In this document: positions 1 through 7,993 of the stretch, piece by piece
Layout of the letters: every line of letters begins with the position of its first letter
Numbering within the stretch: position 1 is the stretch's first letter
Source: Aquabacterium soli
GTDB taxonomy: Bacteria > Pseudomonadota > Gammaproteobacteria > Burkholderiales > Burkholderiaceae_C
DNA: 32,027 nucleotides
Direction of reading: 5' to 3'
Assembly (NCBI RefSeq): GCF_003933735.1
Contig: NZ_RSED01000025.1
Span: forward strand, 26,746-58,772
Position numbers and translations under genes: made by a program
Notes under the pieces: model-generated
What the model was told of the DNA's origin: nothing
Seen by the model: the letters and a program-made list of their open reading frames with translations, nothing else
The model's database searches: none

Positions 1-108
1 GTATGATGACGCGATCTGGGCTCATGTGCCGCATTGTCGTGAAGGCCATCGAAGATTCAAGCGCTGGGCGATACACGGTCTGATTGGGCCGATGAACGGT
101 GATGGGCC
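1..108. other. left window edge, no confident gene
   Basis: No gene can be supported here. A short plus-strand reading frame (3-83, starting with two consecutive ATG codons and stopping with TGA at 81-83) gives 26 residues that I do not recognise; it could be the tail of a gene that begins outside the window, or chance. The region should hold the promoter of the riboflavin operon, but no convincing -35/-10 pair or FMN riboswitch is visible in it. Confidence 0.3.
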
Positions 109-116
109 TTGTCTTT

Positions 117-120
117 GGAG
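117..120 (+). promoter_or_regulatory. ribosome binding site deciding the ribD start
   Basis: GGAG lies nine bases before a GTG at 130. No comparable site precedes the more upstream TTG codon at 109, which follows an in-frame TGA at 100-102 almost directly. This favours GTG 130 as the ribD start. Confidence 0.55.
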
Positions 121-129
121 TGTGGAATC

Positions 130-1278
130 GTGCGTGAGGGCGGGGAAACCTGGGATCAGGCGTTGGCGTTGGCCTCGCGGGCGGTAGCCCTGTCGGATCC
201 CAACCCACGCGTGGGCTGCGTGATCGTGTCCCAGGCCGGTGCGCTGCTGGGGCAGGGGCACACCCAGCAGGCCGGCGGCCCGCATGCCGAGGTCATGGCC
301 TTGCGCGATGCGCAATCCAAAGGCCACGATCTGCGCGGCGCCACGGCTTACGTGACGCTGGAGCCCTGCGCCCACCACGGTCGCACCCCTCCCTGCGCGG
401 ATGCGCTGGTGGCGGCTGGTCTGGGCAAGGTGTTGGTGGCCCTGGCCGATCCGAACCCGCTGGTGGCGGGGCAGGGCGTTGCACGCCTGAGGTCGGGCGG
501 GGTGGCTGTAGAGGTGCTGCCCCCTGGCCATGCTGTCGCGCAGGCCGCACGAGAACTCAACATCGGATTCCTCTCGCGCATGGTGCGCAAACGCCCCTGG
601 GTGCGTTTGAAGGTGGCTGCCTCACTGGATGGCCGCACCGCCTTGCCCGATGGCCGCAGCCAGTGGATCACCGGCGAGGCGGCCCGTGCCGATGGCCATG
701 CCTGGCGCGCCCGCGCCACGGCCGTGCTCACGGGCATCGGCACCGTGCTGGATGACAACCCTCGCCTGGACGTGCGTGCCATGCCCGTGGCCCGGCAGCC
801 TTGGCGCGTCGTGCTGGATTCGCGCTGGCGCACGCCGCCCGATGCGGCCCTGATGGGCGTCAAGCCAGATGATGTGACCGTGATCGGTCTGACCGGCACT
901 CAGACGGATGACGCCGAAACCGCTGCCCGATGCGCGGCGCTGATTGCCAAGGGGGTGCACGTCATCGACCTGCCAGCCGGCCCGGGCCTGGACCGCATCG
1001 ATCTGGGTGAAACGCTGGCCTACCTGGCCCGGCGTGGCGTGAACGAGCTGCACGTGGAGGCCGGCGCGCGCCTGAATGCGGCCTTCATCGAGGGCGGTTG
1101 GGTGGATGAGCTTCTGGTGTATCTTGCCCCCAGCGTGATCGGGCCTGGCTTGCCCTTCGCCGACCTGGGCCTGCTGCCCGACCTGACAGCCGCGCCGCGT
1201 TTCGAATGGCGGGATGTGGCCAGGGTGGGTGATGATCTGCGCCTGATCGCACGCCAAGCCGGCGCCGATCAGTTCTGA
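130..1278 (+). CDS. ribD: RibD, bifunctional riboflavin deaminase/reductase
   Basis: RibD carries out two successive steps of riboflavin synthesis in the cytoplasm: deamination of the pyrimidine ring of the GTP-derived intermediate, then NADPH-dependent reduction of its ribosyl side chain. The N-terminal deaminase domain shows the zinc site: HAE at residues 52-54 and PCAHHGRTPPC with cysteines near 80 and 89. The C-terminal half (from about residue 140) is the reductase, starting around RPWVRLKVAASLDGR and containing a TGxGTVLxDNPxL segment. The length, 382 residues from GTG 130, is normal for bacterial RibD. A TTG at 109 would add seven residues but has no ribosome binding site. It is the first of four rib genes; ribE follows after 25 bases, so co-transcription is expected. 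Confidence 0.95.
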   Translation: MREGGETWDQALALASRAVALSDPNPRVGCVIVSQAGALLGQGHTQQAGGPHAEVMALRDAQSKGHDLRGATAYVTLEPCAHHGRTPPCADALVAAGLGKVLVALADPNPLVAGQGVARLRSGGVAVEVLPPGHAVAQAARELNIGFLSRMVRKRPWVRLKVAASLDGRTALPDGRSQWITGEAARADGHAWRARATAVLTGIGTVLDDNPRLDVRAMPVARQPWRVVLDSRWRTPPDAALMGVKPDDVTVIGLTGTQTDDAETAARCAALIAKGVHVIDLPAGPGLDRIDLGETLAYLARRGVNELHVEAGARLNAAFIEGGWVDELLVYLAPSVIGPGLPFADLGLLPDLTAAPRFEWRDVARVGDDLRLIARQAGADQF

Positions 1279-1303
1279 TTTCCTTGAAGAGTGGTTTGAG
1301 ACT

Positions 1304-1939
1304 ATGTTCACCGGCATCATCACTGGCGTGGGCCAGATCGTCGATTCGCAACCACTGGGCGCCGAGCCCTCGCATGGTCGCCGCCTGACCGTGCAGGCTC
1401 CGGCGGACTACCTGGCCGATGTAGGGCTGGGCGACAGCATCGCGCACAACGGCGCGTGCATGACGGTGACGCATTTCGATGCCGCCACGGGCCGCTACAC
1501 CATCGACGTGTCGGCCGAGAGCCTGGCACGCACCGCCGGCCTGGATGGCCTGGGCCGCGTCAATCTTGAAAAAGCCCTGCGCGCCAATGCCCGCCTGGAT
1601 GGCCACTTGGTCAGCGGCCACGTGGACGGGGTGGGACAGGTGGTGTCCTTCCAGTCCGTGGGCGAATCGTGGGAACTGCGCATCGCGGCGCCCCGGTCCC
1701 TGGCTCGTTTCCTGGCCTACAAAGGCTCCATCACGGTCAATGGCGTGAGCCTGACGGTCAACAGCGTGACCGACCAGCCCGATGGTCAGGCCGAGTTCAG
1801 CATCAACCTGATCCCGCACACGGTGGAGAACACCGCGCTGGGCGACCTGGCCGCTGGCGTGCGCGTGAACCTGGAGGTGGACCTGATCGCGCGTTACGTG
1901 GAAAGAATGCTCACGGCCGAGGGCAAGCTGCCCGGATGA
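1304..1939 (+). CDS. ribE: RibE, riboflavin synthase alpha subunit
   Basis: Riboflavin synthase converts two molecules of 6,7-dimethyl-8-ribityllumazine into riboflavin and a pyrimidine that is recycled, the last step of the pathway. The protein opens with the family's hallmark MFTGIITGVGQI. It consists of two lumazine-binding repeats: the first (about residues 1-97) holds NGACMTVT, and the second (about 98-195) begins near GHLVSGHVDGVGQV and holds VNGVSLTVNSV. Its 211 residues match the usual size of about 200-220. The ATG at 1304 fits the conserved N-terminus. It follows ribD and precedes the ribBX-type gene by 58 bases. Some species name this gene ribC; the function is not in doubt. Confidence 0.95.
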   Translation: MFTGIITGVGQIVDSQPLGAEPSHGRRLTVQAPADYLADVGLGDSIAHNGACMTVTHFDAATGRYTIDVSAESLARTAGLDGLGRVNLEKALRANARLDGHLVSGHVDGVGQVVSFQSVGESWELRIAAPRSLARFLAYKGSITVNGVSLTVNSVTDQPDGQAEFSINLIPHTVENTALGDLAAGVRVNLEVDLIARYVERMLTAEGKLPG

Positions 1940-1985
1940 CAGGGGCAAGGGCTAGGTGGTTTCCCCAAAATGAGGGGCGCCCGCC

Positions 1986-1991
1986 TACAAT
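1986..1991 (+). promoter_or_regulatory. possible -10 element before ribBX
   Basis: TACAAT lies seven bases before the ATG of the ribBX gene. If it is a -10 box, the transcript would have almost no leader. No good -35 hexamer sits 16-18 bases upstream, so this is only a candidate internal promoter of the rib operon. Confidence 0.25.
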
Positions 1992-1997
1992 GGAGGG

Positions 1998-3128
1998 ATG
2001 CCCATTTCTCCCATTCCCGAACTGATCGCCGACCTGGCCGCGGGCCGCATGGTCATCCTCGTTGACGAGGAAGACCGTGAAAACGAAGGCGATCTGGTGC
2101 TGGCCGCCGACCACGTCACCCCTGAAGCCATCAACTTCATGGCCAAGTATGGCCGTGGCCTGATCTGCCTGACGCTCACCCGCGAGCGCTGCCAGCAGTT
2201 GCAACTGCCGCCCATGGTGTCTCGCAACGGCACCAAGCATGGCACGGCCTTCACGGTGTCGATCGAGGCGCGCGAAGGCGTGACCACCGGCATCTCGGCC
2301 GCAGACCGCTCGCGCACGGTGGCCGCGGCCGTGGCGCGCAATGCCAAGCCGGCCGATCTGGTGCAGCCGGGCCACATCTTCCCGCTGCAGGCCCAGGATG
2401 GCGGGGTGCTGATGCGCGCGGGCCATACCGAAGCCGGCTGTGATCTGTCGGGCATGGCCGGCCTGAGCCGCGCCTCGGTGATCTGCGAGATCATGAACGA
2501 CGATGGCACGATGGCCCGACTGCCTGATCTGGAGGTCTTCGCGCGCGAGCACAACCTGAAGATCGGCACCATCGCCGATCTGATCGAATACCGCAGCCGC
2601 AACGAATCCATCATCGAATCGCTGGGCACGCGCACGTTGGTCACGCCTGAAGGGCCTTTCGAAACCCGCGTGTTCCGTGACCGCACGGGTGCCGTGCACC
2701 TGGCCCTCACGCTGGGTCTGTCGCAGGGTGTGAACCCAGCTGACGAGGTGCTGGTGCGTGTGCACGAGCCGTTCTCGGTGCTGGACTGGCTGGACGCCGA
2801 CAGCCGCAGCCATGCCTGGCCGCTGCCCAAGGCCCTGGCCCAGGTGCAGAAGGCTGGCAAGGGCGTTGTGGTGCTGCTGAACGCGGGCGAAGACAACGAG
2901 CGCCTGCTCGAGCAACTGCTGCCCACCGGCGCCAGTGCCGAAGAAACCACCAAGGCCGCAACCGACCTGCGCACCTACGGTGTGGGCGCCCAGATCCTCA
3001 AGACCCTGGGGGTGCACCGCATGCGCCTGATGGGCAACCAGCGCCGCATGCCCAGCATGGTGGGCTTTGGCCTGGAGGTCACCGGCTTCCTGACGGCCGA
3101 TGGCCAGACCCTGCCACCCGGCCATTGA
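1998..3128 (+). CDS. ribBX: RibBX: DHBP synthase fused to a degenerate RibA-like domain
   Basis: The N-terminal domain (residues 1 to about 205) is 3,4-dihydroxy-2-butanone 4-phosphate synthase, which makes the four-carbon precursor for RibH from ribulose 5-phosphate. It has the acidic loop [12 protein letters not shown] (23-34), [11 protein letters not shown] and the [11 protein letters not shown] motif. The C-terminal part (about 210-376) aligns by eye with GTP cyclohydrolase II and keeps [12 protein letters not shown], but the zinc motif around HSECLTGD...RCDCG is replaced by HEPFSVLD (from residue 256) with no cysteines. The catalytic RQEGR segment reads NAGED (295-299). GTP cyclohydrolase activity is therefore unlikely. 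Proteins of this form have been described in Proteobacteria as RibBX; automatic pipelines often call them RibBA. A functional ribA would then be needed elsewhere in the genome. Confidence 0.88.
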   Translation: MPISPIPELIADLAAGRMVILVDEEDRENEGDLVLAADHVTPEAINFMAKYGRGLICLTLTRERCQQLQLPPMVSRNGTKHGTAFTVSIEAREGVTTGISAADRSRTVAAAVARNAKPADLVQPGHIFPLQAQDGGVLMRAGHTEAGCDLSGMAGLSRASVICEIMNDDGTMARLPDLEVFAREHNLKIGTIADLIEYRSRNESIIESLGTRTLVTPEGPFETRVFRDRTGAVHLALTLGLSQGVNPADEVLVRVHEPFSVLDWLDADSRSHAWPLPKALAQVQKAGKGVVVLLNAGEDNERLLEQLLPTGASAEETTKAATDLRTYGVGAQILKTLGVHRMRLMGNQRRMPSMVGFGLEVTGFLTADGQTLPPGH

Positions 3129-3189
3129 GCCGGCGGCTTTTGAGTTTTTCGTTCTTTGACCATTGTTCTTTTGGGATTGAATCAAGATC

Positions 3190-3654
3190 ATGCAAGGCGC
3201 TGACAAAGGCCAAACCGCCCGCCTCGATGGGCGAGACCTCCGCATCGGCATCGTCCAGGCGCGGTTCAACGATGCGCTGACCAGCCGGATGGCGCAGGTC
3301 TGCACCGACGAGCTGCTGGCGCTGGGCGTGGCCCGCAAGCACATCCAGCACGTGACCGTGCCTGGCGCCCTGGAAGTGCCCGTGGCCCTGCAGGCCATGG
3401 CCGACAGCGAGCGCTTCGATGCCCTGGTGGCGCTGGGGCTCGTCATCCGTGGCGAAACCTACCACTTCGAGCTGGTGTCCAACGAAAGCGGCGCCGGTGT
3501 CACCCGCGTCAGCCTGGACCACCACATCCCCGTGGCCAACGCCATCCTGACCGTCGAAAACGAAGCGCAGGCTCTGGCCCGCGTCGAAGAAAAAAGCCGT
3601 GATGCCGCCCGCGTGGCGGTCGAAATGGCCAACCTGCTGGACGAACTGCTGTGA
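3190..3654 (+). CDS. ribH: RibH, 6,7-dimethyl-8-ribityllumazine synthase
   Basis: Lumazine synthase condenses the RibD-derived aminouracil with 3,4-dihydroxybutanone phosphate to give the substrate of riboflavin synthase. The 154 residues show the family landmarks in order: IGIVQARFN near residue 20 (aromatic substrate-binding residue), [14 protein letters not shown] near 57-70, and the phosphate/catalytic segment [12 protein letters not shown] near 83-94, whose histidine is the expected catalytic base. The ATG at 3190 is preceded by only a poor ribosome binding site. The 61 bases upstream are noticeably T-rich compared with the rest of the operon. The stop codon overlaps the nusB start, which indicates coupled translation. 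Confidence 0.95.
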   Translation: MQGADKGQTARLDGRDLRIGIVQARFNDALTSRMAQVCTDELLALGVARKHIQHVTVPGALEVPVALQAMADSERFDALVALGLVIRGETYHFELVSNESGAGVTRVSLDHHIPVANAILTVENEAQALARVEEKSRDAARVAVEMANLLDELL

Positions 3655-4163
3655 CCGACCGCCCCGACACCAACCAGGGCGACCAGACCGGCGCCCGCAA
3701 GCCCGCTCCCCCGCGCGACCGCACCAAGTCGGCCCGCCGCCGTGCGCGTGAATTTGCCCTGCAAGGCCTGTACGAGTGGCAACTCAACCCTGGCGATGCC
3801 GCCGCGGTCGAGGCCCACATCCGCGAGCTCGAAGAGTTCAACAAGTGCGATCGTGGCCACTTCGATGCGCTGCTGCATGGCTGCATCGCGCAGCGTGGTG
3901 ACCTGGATGCCGGCCTGCTGAAGTTCCTTGACCGTCCGCTCGAAGAGCTGTCGCCTGTGGAGCACGGCGTGCTGTGGATCGGCGCCTACGAACTGGTGAA
4001 TTGCCTGGATGTACCGTATAAAGTGGCGATCAATGAAGCGGTGGAGCTGGCCAAGAGCTTTGGCGGCACCGACGGCCACAAGTACGTCAACGGGGTGCTG
4101 GACCACCTCGCACCGCTGCTCAGACCCGAAGAAGTGAAAGCCCACCGGACACACCGGGGGTAG
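3651..4163 (+). CDS. nusB: NusB transcription antitermination factor
   Basis: NusB binds boxA RNA together with NusE (S10) and supports antitermination on rRNA operons. The conserved core runs from [21 protein letters not shown] (about residues 25-45) to the C-terminal helices [34 protein letters not shown] and [10 protein letters not shown]. Its 170 residues include a basic, proline-rich N-terminal extension of about 25 residues that E. coli NusB lacks. The start is GTG at 3651 within the GTGA overlap of the ribH stop codon, so translation is probably coupled. Linkage of nusB to ribH is common in Proteobacteria. A short hairpin (4168-4183) follows the stop. Confidence 0.95.
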   Translation: MTDRPDTNQGDQTGARKPAPPRDRTKSARRRAREFALQGLYEWQLNPGDAAAVEAHIRELEEFNKCDRGHFDALLHGCIAQRGDLDAGLLKFLDRPLEELSPVEHGVLWIGAYELVNCLDVPYKVAINEAVELAKSFGGTDGHKYVNGVLDHLAPLLRPEEVKAHRTHRG

Positions 4164-4167
4164 AGCA

Positions 4168-4183
4168 GCCGCCTCTTGGCGGC
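4168..4183 (+). terminator. short GC hairpin after nusB
   Basis: GCCGCC and GGCGGC form a perfect six-base-pair stem with a TCTT loop, five bases after the nusB stop codon. No T-run follows, so it is at best a weak terminator or a boundary to the next gene; it could also stabilise the upstream mRNA. Confidence 0.3.
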
Positions 4184-4214
4184 CCATCAGCGTTCCATGC
4201 CTTGAGGAGGGTAG

Positions 4215-5876
4215 GTGGTGACGACGACGCCGGAAGATGACGAAGCCGCAGAACCCGTGATCCTGGAGAACGACGACCAGGACACGGTGGCGCAAGCGCG
4301 CGCCCTGCCGGAGGCCGAACCGGCCCAGCATGAGCAGACCCCGTTTGATGAGCTGCCCACCATCGGGCACGTGGGCCGCTATGCGCTGAAATACTGCATT
4401 GGTGAAGGCGGGTTGGGCACGGTGTACGCGGCGCACGATCCGCTGCTGTCGCGCCTGATCGCCATCAAGACGATGCAGATCGATCTGCCCGAGCAGGACC
4501 GCGAGCAGTTCAACGCCATGTTCCTCAACGAGGCCAAGGCTGCGGGCAGCCTGAGCCACCCGCACATCGTCACGGTGTACGACGCTGGCGCGGGCTCGCA
4601 GGGCACGTACATGGCCATGGAGCTGTTGCGCGGCAAGGATCTGCGCCAACTGCTGTCCATGGGCTGGCGGCCGACGCCGGCACAGGCTGCGCTGATCATT
4701 CGGCGCGTGGCCGATGCCTTGTCCTACGCACACCACAAGGGCGTGATCCACCGCGACATCAAGCCGGCCAACATCTTCATGGTGGGGCGCACGCAGCCTC
4801 GCGTGCTGGATTTCGGCATTGCGCGTGTGCGCCAGGTCGAATCGACCGGTGGCGCTGAAGAAGGCATGAGCCGCTTTGGTGAACTGGTGGGCGGATCGCC
4901 TCACTACATGGCACCCGAGCAGGTGCAGCGCGAGCCGGTGGACCGGCGCGTGGATGTGTATTCGCTGGGCGTGGTGTTCTATGAGCTGCTCACCGGACGC
5001 AAGCCCTTCGTCGGGCATGACCTGGACGCCATTTCGCAGTCGGTGCTGCAAGACGACGTTCCCCCGCCGCATGAGCTGAACCCCGAGGTGCCCCGCGCCC
5101 TGTCGGACATCGCGATGCAGGCGATGGCGCGCGACCTGGTGCGGCGCACGCGCTCGGCGCGCACACTGTCGCAAGAGCTGCGCGAGTGGCTGGACGGCCA
5201 GGCCGATGAAGGTTCTGGCAAGGGTGGCAAGCCCGCGAAGGCCGGCAAGGCGGCGCCCGACAAGGCGCTCAAGGCCGGTGCTGCGGCATCGTCGCTTGCG
5301 GCCGCAGGCGAGCAGGCCTCAGGTGCCGGCACGTCCAAGGCCGTGCTGGTGGGTGTGGCTGCGCTGGGCCTGCTGGCGCTGGCGGGTGCCGCAGCCTGGT
5401 GGGGATTGAACCGTGGCGATGCGCTGGCGGTGCCTGTGGTGGCCGAGCCCGCGTCCGTGCCCCTGCCCAGTGCGGCGCCCGAGGCCCAGGCTGTGGCCGA
5501 GCGCGAAGAGATCATTTCGGAAGCTCCTGCTGGGGTGCCGGCATCGGCGCCCGTCGTGGCCGCAGTACCCGTGGCACCTGAGCCACTGCCGCCCGCTGTG
5601 ACGCCTGCGCCGCCCCCGGCTGCACCGGTCACAACGACGGTCGCCGCCCAGGAGCCCAAGGCCCCGGTGGCCACCGGTACGGTCAAGCTGGCCATCACGC
5701 CGTGGGGCCGCGTGTCCGTTGGGCGCAAGGTGATGGGCGTGACCCCGCCGCTGTCTCAACTGAGCCTGCCTCAGGGCCGCCACACCATCGTGATCCGCAA
5801 CGACGACTTCCCGGCCTATCAGCAGACCGTCGAGGTCAAGGCGGGGCAGTCGGTCACCATTTCACACGCCTTCTGA
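4215..5876 (+). CDS. membrane-anchored Ser/Thr protein kinase with PEGA domain
   Basis: This is a Hanks-type (PknB-like) kinase expected to phosphorylate serine or threonine on partner proteins at the inner membrane. The kinase domain spans about residues 55-325: glycine loop GEGGLG (63-68), ATP lysine in AIK (K85), HRD (179-181, HRDIKPAN), DFG (199-201) and APE (233-235). All catalytic residues are present. A basic, Ala/Gly-rich linker leads to one transmembrane segment (about 376-394). A Pro/Ala-rich stretch and a C-terminal PEGA-type domain (about 486-553) follow, predicted to be periplasmic. Two GTG codons (4215 and 4218) follow GGAGG at 4206-4210; the second has the better spacing. The lipoprotein gene starts six bases after the stop, so the two probably form one unit. 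Substrates cannot be read from the sequence. Confidence 0.9.
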   Translation: MVTTTPEDDEAAEPVILENDDQDTVAQARALPEAEPAQHEQTPFDELPTIGHVGRYALKYCIGEGGLGTVYAAHDPLLSRLIAIKTMQIDLPEQDREQFNAMFLNEAKAAGSLSHPHIVTVYDAGAGSQGTYMAMELLRGKDLRQLLSMGWRPTPAQAALIIRRVADALSYAHHKGVIHRDIKPANIFMVGRTQPRVLDFGIARVRQVESTGGAEEGMSRFGELVGGSPHYMAPEQVQREPVDRRVDVYSLGVVFYELLTGRKPFVGHDLDAISQSVLQDDVPPPHELNPEVPRALSDIAMQAMARDLVRRTRSARTLSQELREWLDGQADEGSGKGGKPAKAGKAAPDKALKAGAAASSLAAAGEQASGAGTSKAVLVGVAALGLLALAGAAAWWGLNRGDALAVPVVAEPASVPLPSAAPEAQAVAEREEIISEAPAGVPASAPVVAAVPVAPEPLPPAVTPAPPPAAPVTTTVAAQEPKAPVATGTVKLAITPWGRVSVGRKVMGVTPPLSQLSLPQGRHTIVIRNDDFPAYQQTVEVKAGQSVTISHAF

Positions 5877-5882
5877 ACCGCC

Positions 5883-6341
5883 ATGAAATCAGCAGCGAAT
5901 CATTCTTCTCGTGCCACGGCGTCGCTGGCGCTGGTGGCAGCCGCCATCGGGCTTGCCATGGTGTCTGGCTGTGCCGTTCCGCCAGGCGCCAAAGCCCCCG
6001 CCGAGTCGGCTCCCTCCGCCGATCGCCGCCCAGCAGAGCGCGTGGCTGCGCCCGGTGAGGCCGCGCTGGCCCAGGGCATCAACCTCTACAAGGGCGGGCA
6101 GTACGCCGAGGCTGAAACGCAGCTTCAGCTGTCGCTGCGCCAGGGCCTGTCTGTCGGGCCCGACCGTGCCAATGCGCACAAGTACCTGGCCTTCATCTAC
6201 TGCACCAGCAAGCGCGAGGCGCTGTGCAACTCGGCCTTCAAGGCGGCACGTCAGGCCGATCCCGCCTTTGTGCTGAGCAAGGCCGAAGCCGGCCACCCCA
6301 TGTGGGGCCCGGTGTACCGCAAGGCCTTGCCCAACCCCTGA
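5883..6341 (+). CDS. TssQ-like (T6SS-associated) lipoprotein
   Basis: The 152-residue product begins with a basic n-region, a hydrophobic stretch and the lipobox VSGC, so it should be lipidated and anchored in the envelope. After a Pro/Ala linker, residues from about 58 form a TPR-like helical region (LAQGINLYKGGQYAEAETQL), ending with the segment GHPMWGPVYRKA. From memory of the family, this arrangement of short lipoprotein, TPR and GHPxWGPV ending resembles TssQ-family lipoproteins encoded in Burkholderiales type VI secretion clusters. No other T6SS component is in the window. The gene begins six bases after the PEGA kinase gene, which suggests joint function, possibly as an envelope signalling pair. 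The family call needs a profile search; the lipoprotein prediction is firm. Confidence 0.65.
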   Translation: MKSAANHSSRATASLALVAAAIGLAMVSGCAVPPGAKAPAESAPSADRRPAERVAAPGEAALAQGINLYKGGQYAEAETQLQLSLRQGLSVGPDRANAHKYLAFIYCTSKREALCNSAFKAARQADPAFVLSKAEAGHPMWGPVYRKALPNP

Positions 6342-6363
6342 CATTGGGGCTGGGCTGTGCCTC

Positions 6364-7902
6364 TCAGCCCAGCAATTGGATCGCCAGTTCGCGGTCACCC
6401 TGGCGCGACCACAAGCTTGCTTCCTGCTCCAACAGGTGCAGGGTGCGCGGGTGCTGCTCGGCCCATCGGCGCTGCAGCAGCAGGGTGGCACGCCCACGGC
6501 CGGCCTCAAGCCGGGCCACACGGGGCGGGAGATCGGTGCGGGCGTGGTGGAGGATCACGGCCAGGCGCAGGCAGAGCACCTGCTGCATCAGCCGGCGGTC
6601 TTGACGGCGCTCGGCCAGCTTGCTGAGCTCGCCACGCTGGCCCAGGGCCAGATCGGCCAGTCGGCGTTGTTGCGATTGCGAAAAACCAGCCGCATCCACA
6701 TGGCCCAGCAGGTAGGCGCTGTGCCGGTGGTGGTCATGGTGGGACACCATCATCCCGATCTCGTGCAGGGCACTGGCCCAGCCCAGTTCCAGCGCTGACT
6801 CGTCTCCCACGGCGGGGCGAGGGCGCTCAGGTTGCAGGCCGTTCCACAACCACGCGGCGCGTTCACGCACGCGCTTGGCATGGTCCATGTCGACATTGAA
6901 GCGCCGCTGCAGTTCGCGCACGGCGGCTTCGCGCGGGTCGGGCTGGCGGTGGTTGCGTGCGGCCAGCAGGCGTTCTTCCAGGTCGAAGATGACGCCCTGG
7001 CGCAGGGCGCCCTTGGCCGGCTTCATGATCTCGATGTCGAAGTGCACCGCCAGCGTGTACAGGATGGACAGCCCACCGCCCAGCACCGCCTTGCGGTCGG
7101 CCTTGAGGCCGGGCAGGTTCAGGGCCTCGAGGCTGCCGGCCTTGAGGCATTGTTCGATGCACCAGCGCAGGCCTTGCGGCGTGATGCTGCCATCGGTGAT
7201 GCCGCTGGCCTGCAGGATGTGAGAGATGGCGCCCACGGTGCCGGACGAGCCCAGCGCCTCGCGCCATTGCGCGCGGGAGAACAGCTGCAGCGCTTCCTCC
7301 AGTTCGGCACCAGCGGCGATCTGGGCCTCACGGAAGGCCTGGCGTGTGAACTGTCCATCCGGGAAGTGCTGCATCGACAGGCTCACGCTGCCGATGCGGA
7401 ACGATTCTGCGCTCTGCACGGTGCGGCCATGGCCGAGGATCATCTCCGTGGAGCGGCCGCCTATGTCCACGACCAGTCGGGGCAGCTCGCTGGGCTGCAG
7501 GCGTGCCACGCCCTGGTAGATCAGGCGGGCTTCTTCCCGGCCGGAGATGATCTCGATGGGGTGGCCCAGCACCTCGTTGGCCAGCGTGAGGAAGGCGTTG
7601 CGGTTGCGGGCCTCGCGCAGGGTCTGCGTGGCCACGGCGCGCACCTGGCGGGTGCCGAAGCCCTGCAGGCGCTGGGCGAAGATGGCCAGGCAATCCAGCC
7701 CGCGTTGTGCGGCTTCATCGGTGAGCATGCCCTCGGCGTCCAGGCCGGCGCCCAGGCGCACCGTGCTCTTGAGGTAATCGACGCGCTTGTAGCGGCCCTT
7801 GCTGAGTTCGGCGATCTCCAGCCGGAAGCTGTTGGAGCCGATGTCGATGGCGGCCAGTTGCTGGGGCCGGGGGCGGGCGGGCGAGGTCGGACCTTGGTTC
7901 AT
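6364..7902 (-). CDS. ppx: exopolyphosphatase, Ppx/GppA family
   Basis: Ppx releases orthophosphate from the ends of inorganic polyphosphate; the related GppA hydrolyses pppGpp. The N-terminal actin-like ATPase fold is marked by AAIDIGSNSFRLEIAE (phosphate-1 motif) and VDIGGRSTEMILG (phosphate-2 motif), with the catalytic-site segment SGREEARLIYQG between them. The C-terminal part has an HD-like helical domain with HEIGMMVSHHDHHRHSAYLLGH. From the ATG at 7902 it has 512 residues, the usual full-length Ppx size. A TTG at 7935 would add 11 residues not seen in the family. It is transcribed divergently from the ZIP transporter gene with 91 bases between starts. Ppx and GppA cannot be separated by eye; Ppx is the default because betaproteobacteria usually carry a single copy. 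Confidence 0.9.
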   Translation of the reverse strand: MNQGPTSPARPRPQQLAAIDIGSNSFRLEIAELSKGRYKRVDYLKSTVRLGAGLDAEGMLTDEAAQRGLDCLAIFAQRLQGFGTRQVRAVATQTLREARNRNAFLTLANEVLGHPIEIISGREEARLIYQGVARLQPSELPRLVVDIGGRSTEMILGHGRTVQSAESFRIGSVSLSMQHFPDGQFTRQAFREAQIAAGAELEEALQLFSRAQWREALGSSGTVGAISHILQASGITDGSITPQGLRWCIEQCLKAGSLEALNLPGLKADRKAVLGGGLSILYTLAVHFDIEIMKPAKGALRQGVIFDLEERLLAARNHRQPDPREAAVRELQRRFNVDMDHAKRVRERAAWLWNGLQPERPRPAVGDESALELGWASALHEIGMMVSHHDHHRHSAYLLGHVDAAGFSQSQQRRLADLALGQRGELSKLAERRQDRRLMQQVLCLRLAVILHHARTDLPPRVARLEAGRGRATLLLQRRWAEQHPRTLHLLEQEASLWSRQGDRELAIQLLG

Positions 7903-7993
7903 GGGTAAGGATTGTCCCCGCTTTGTGCGGCGCAAAAGGTGAACATGCCAGGTTTGTGCGTCAGGCGCTTGACAGCGTTGCTAAGATCGCGGG

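Noticed and set aside
1..129. FMN riboswitch before ribD
   Set aside because: I looked for the conserved RFN elements here and before ribBX and saw none; the interval before ribBX (58 bases) is too short for one.
1911..5174. Very long minus-strand open frames (about 510 and 570 codons) opposite the rib and kinase genes
   Set aside because: They lie antisense to well-recognised genes, lack motifs and have compositions dominated by His, Gln, Arg and Ala, the usual by-product of high-GC coding DNA on the opposite strand.
5883..6341. A complete type VI secretion locus
   Set aside because: Only a TssQ-like lipoprotein is seen; no TssB, TssC, TssM, Hcp, VgrG or ClpV-like sequence is in the window.
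7903..7993. TTGACA at 7969-7974 with TAAGAT at 7982-7987 as a promoter of the ZIP gene
   Set aside because: The spacer is only seven bases, so the two cannot form one sigma-70 promoter.
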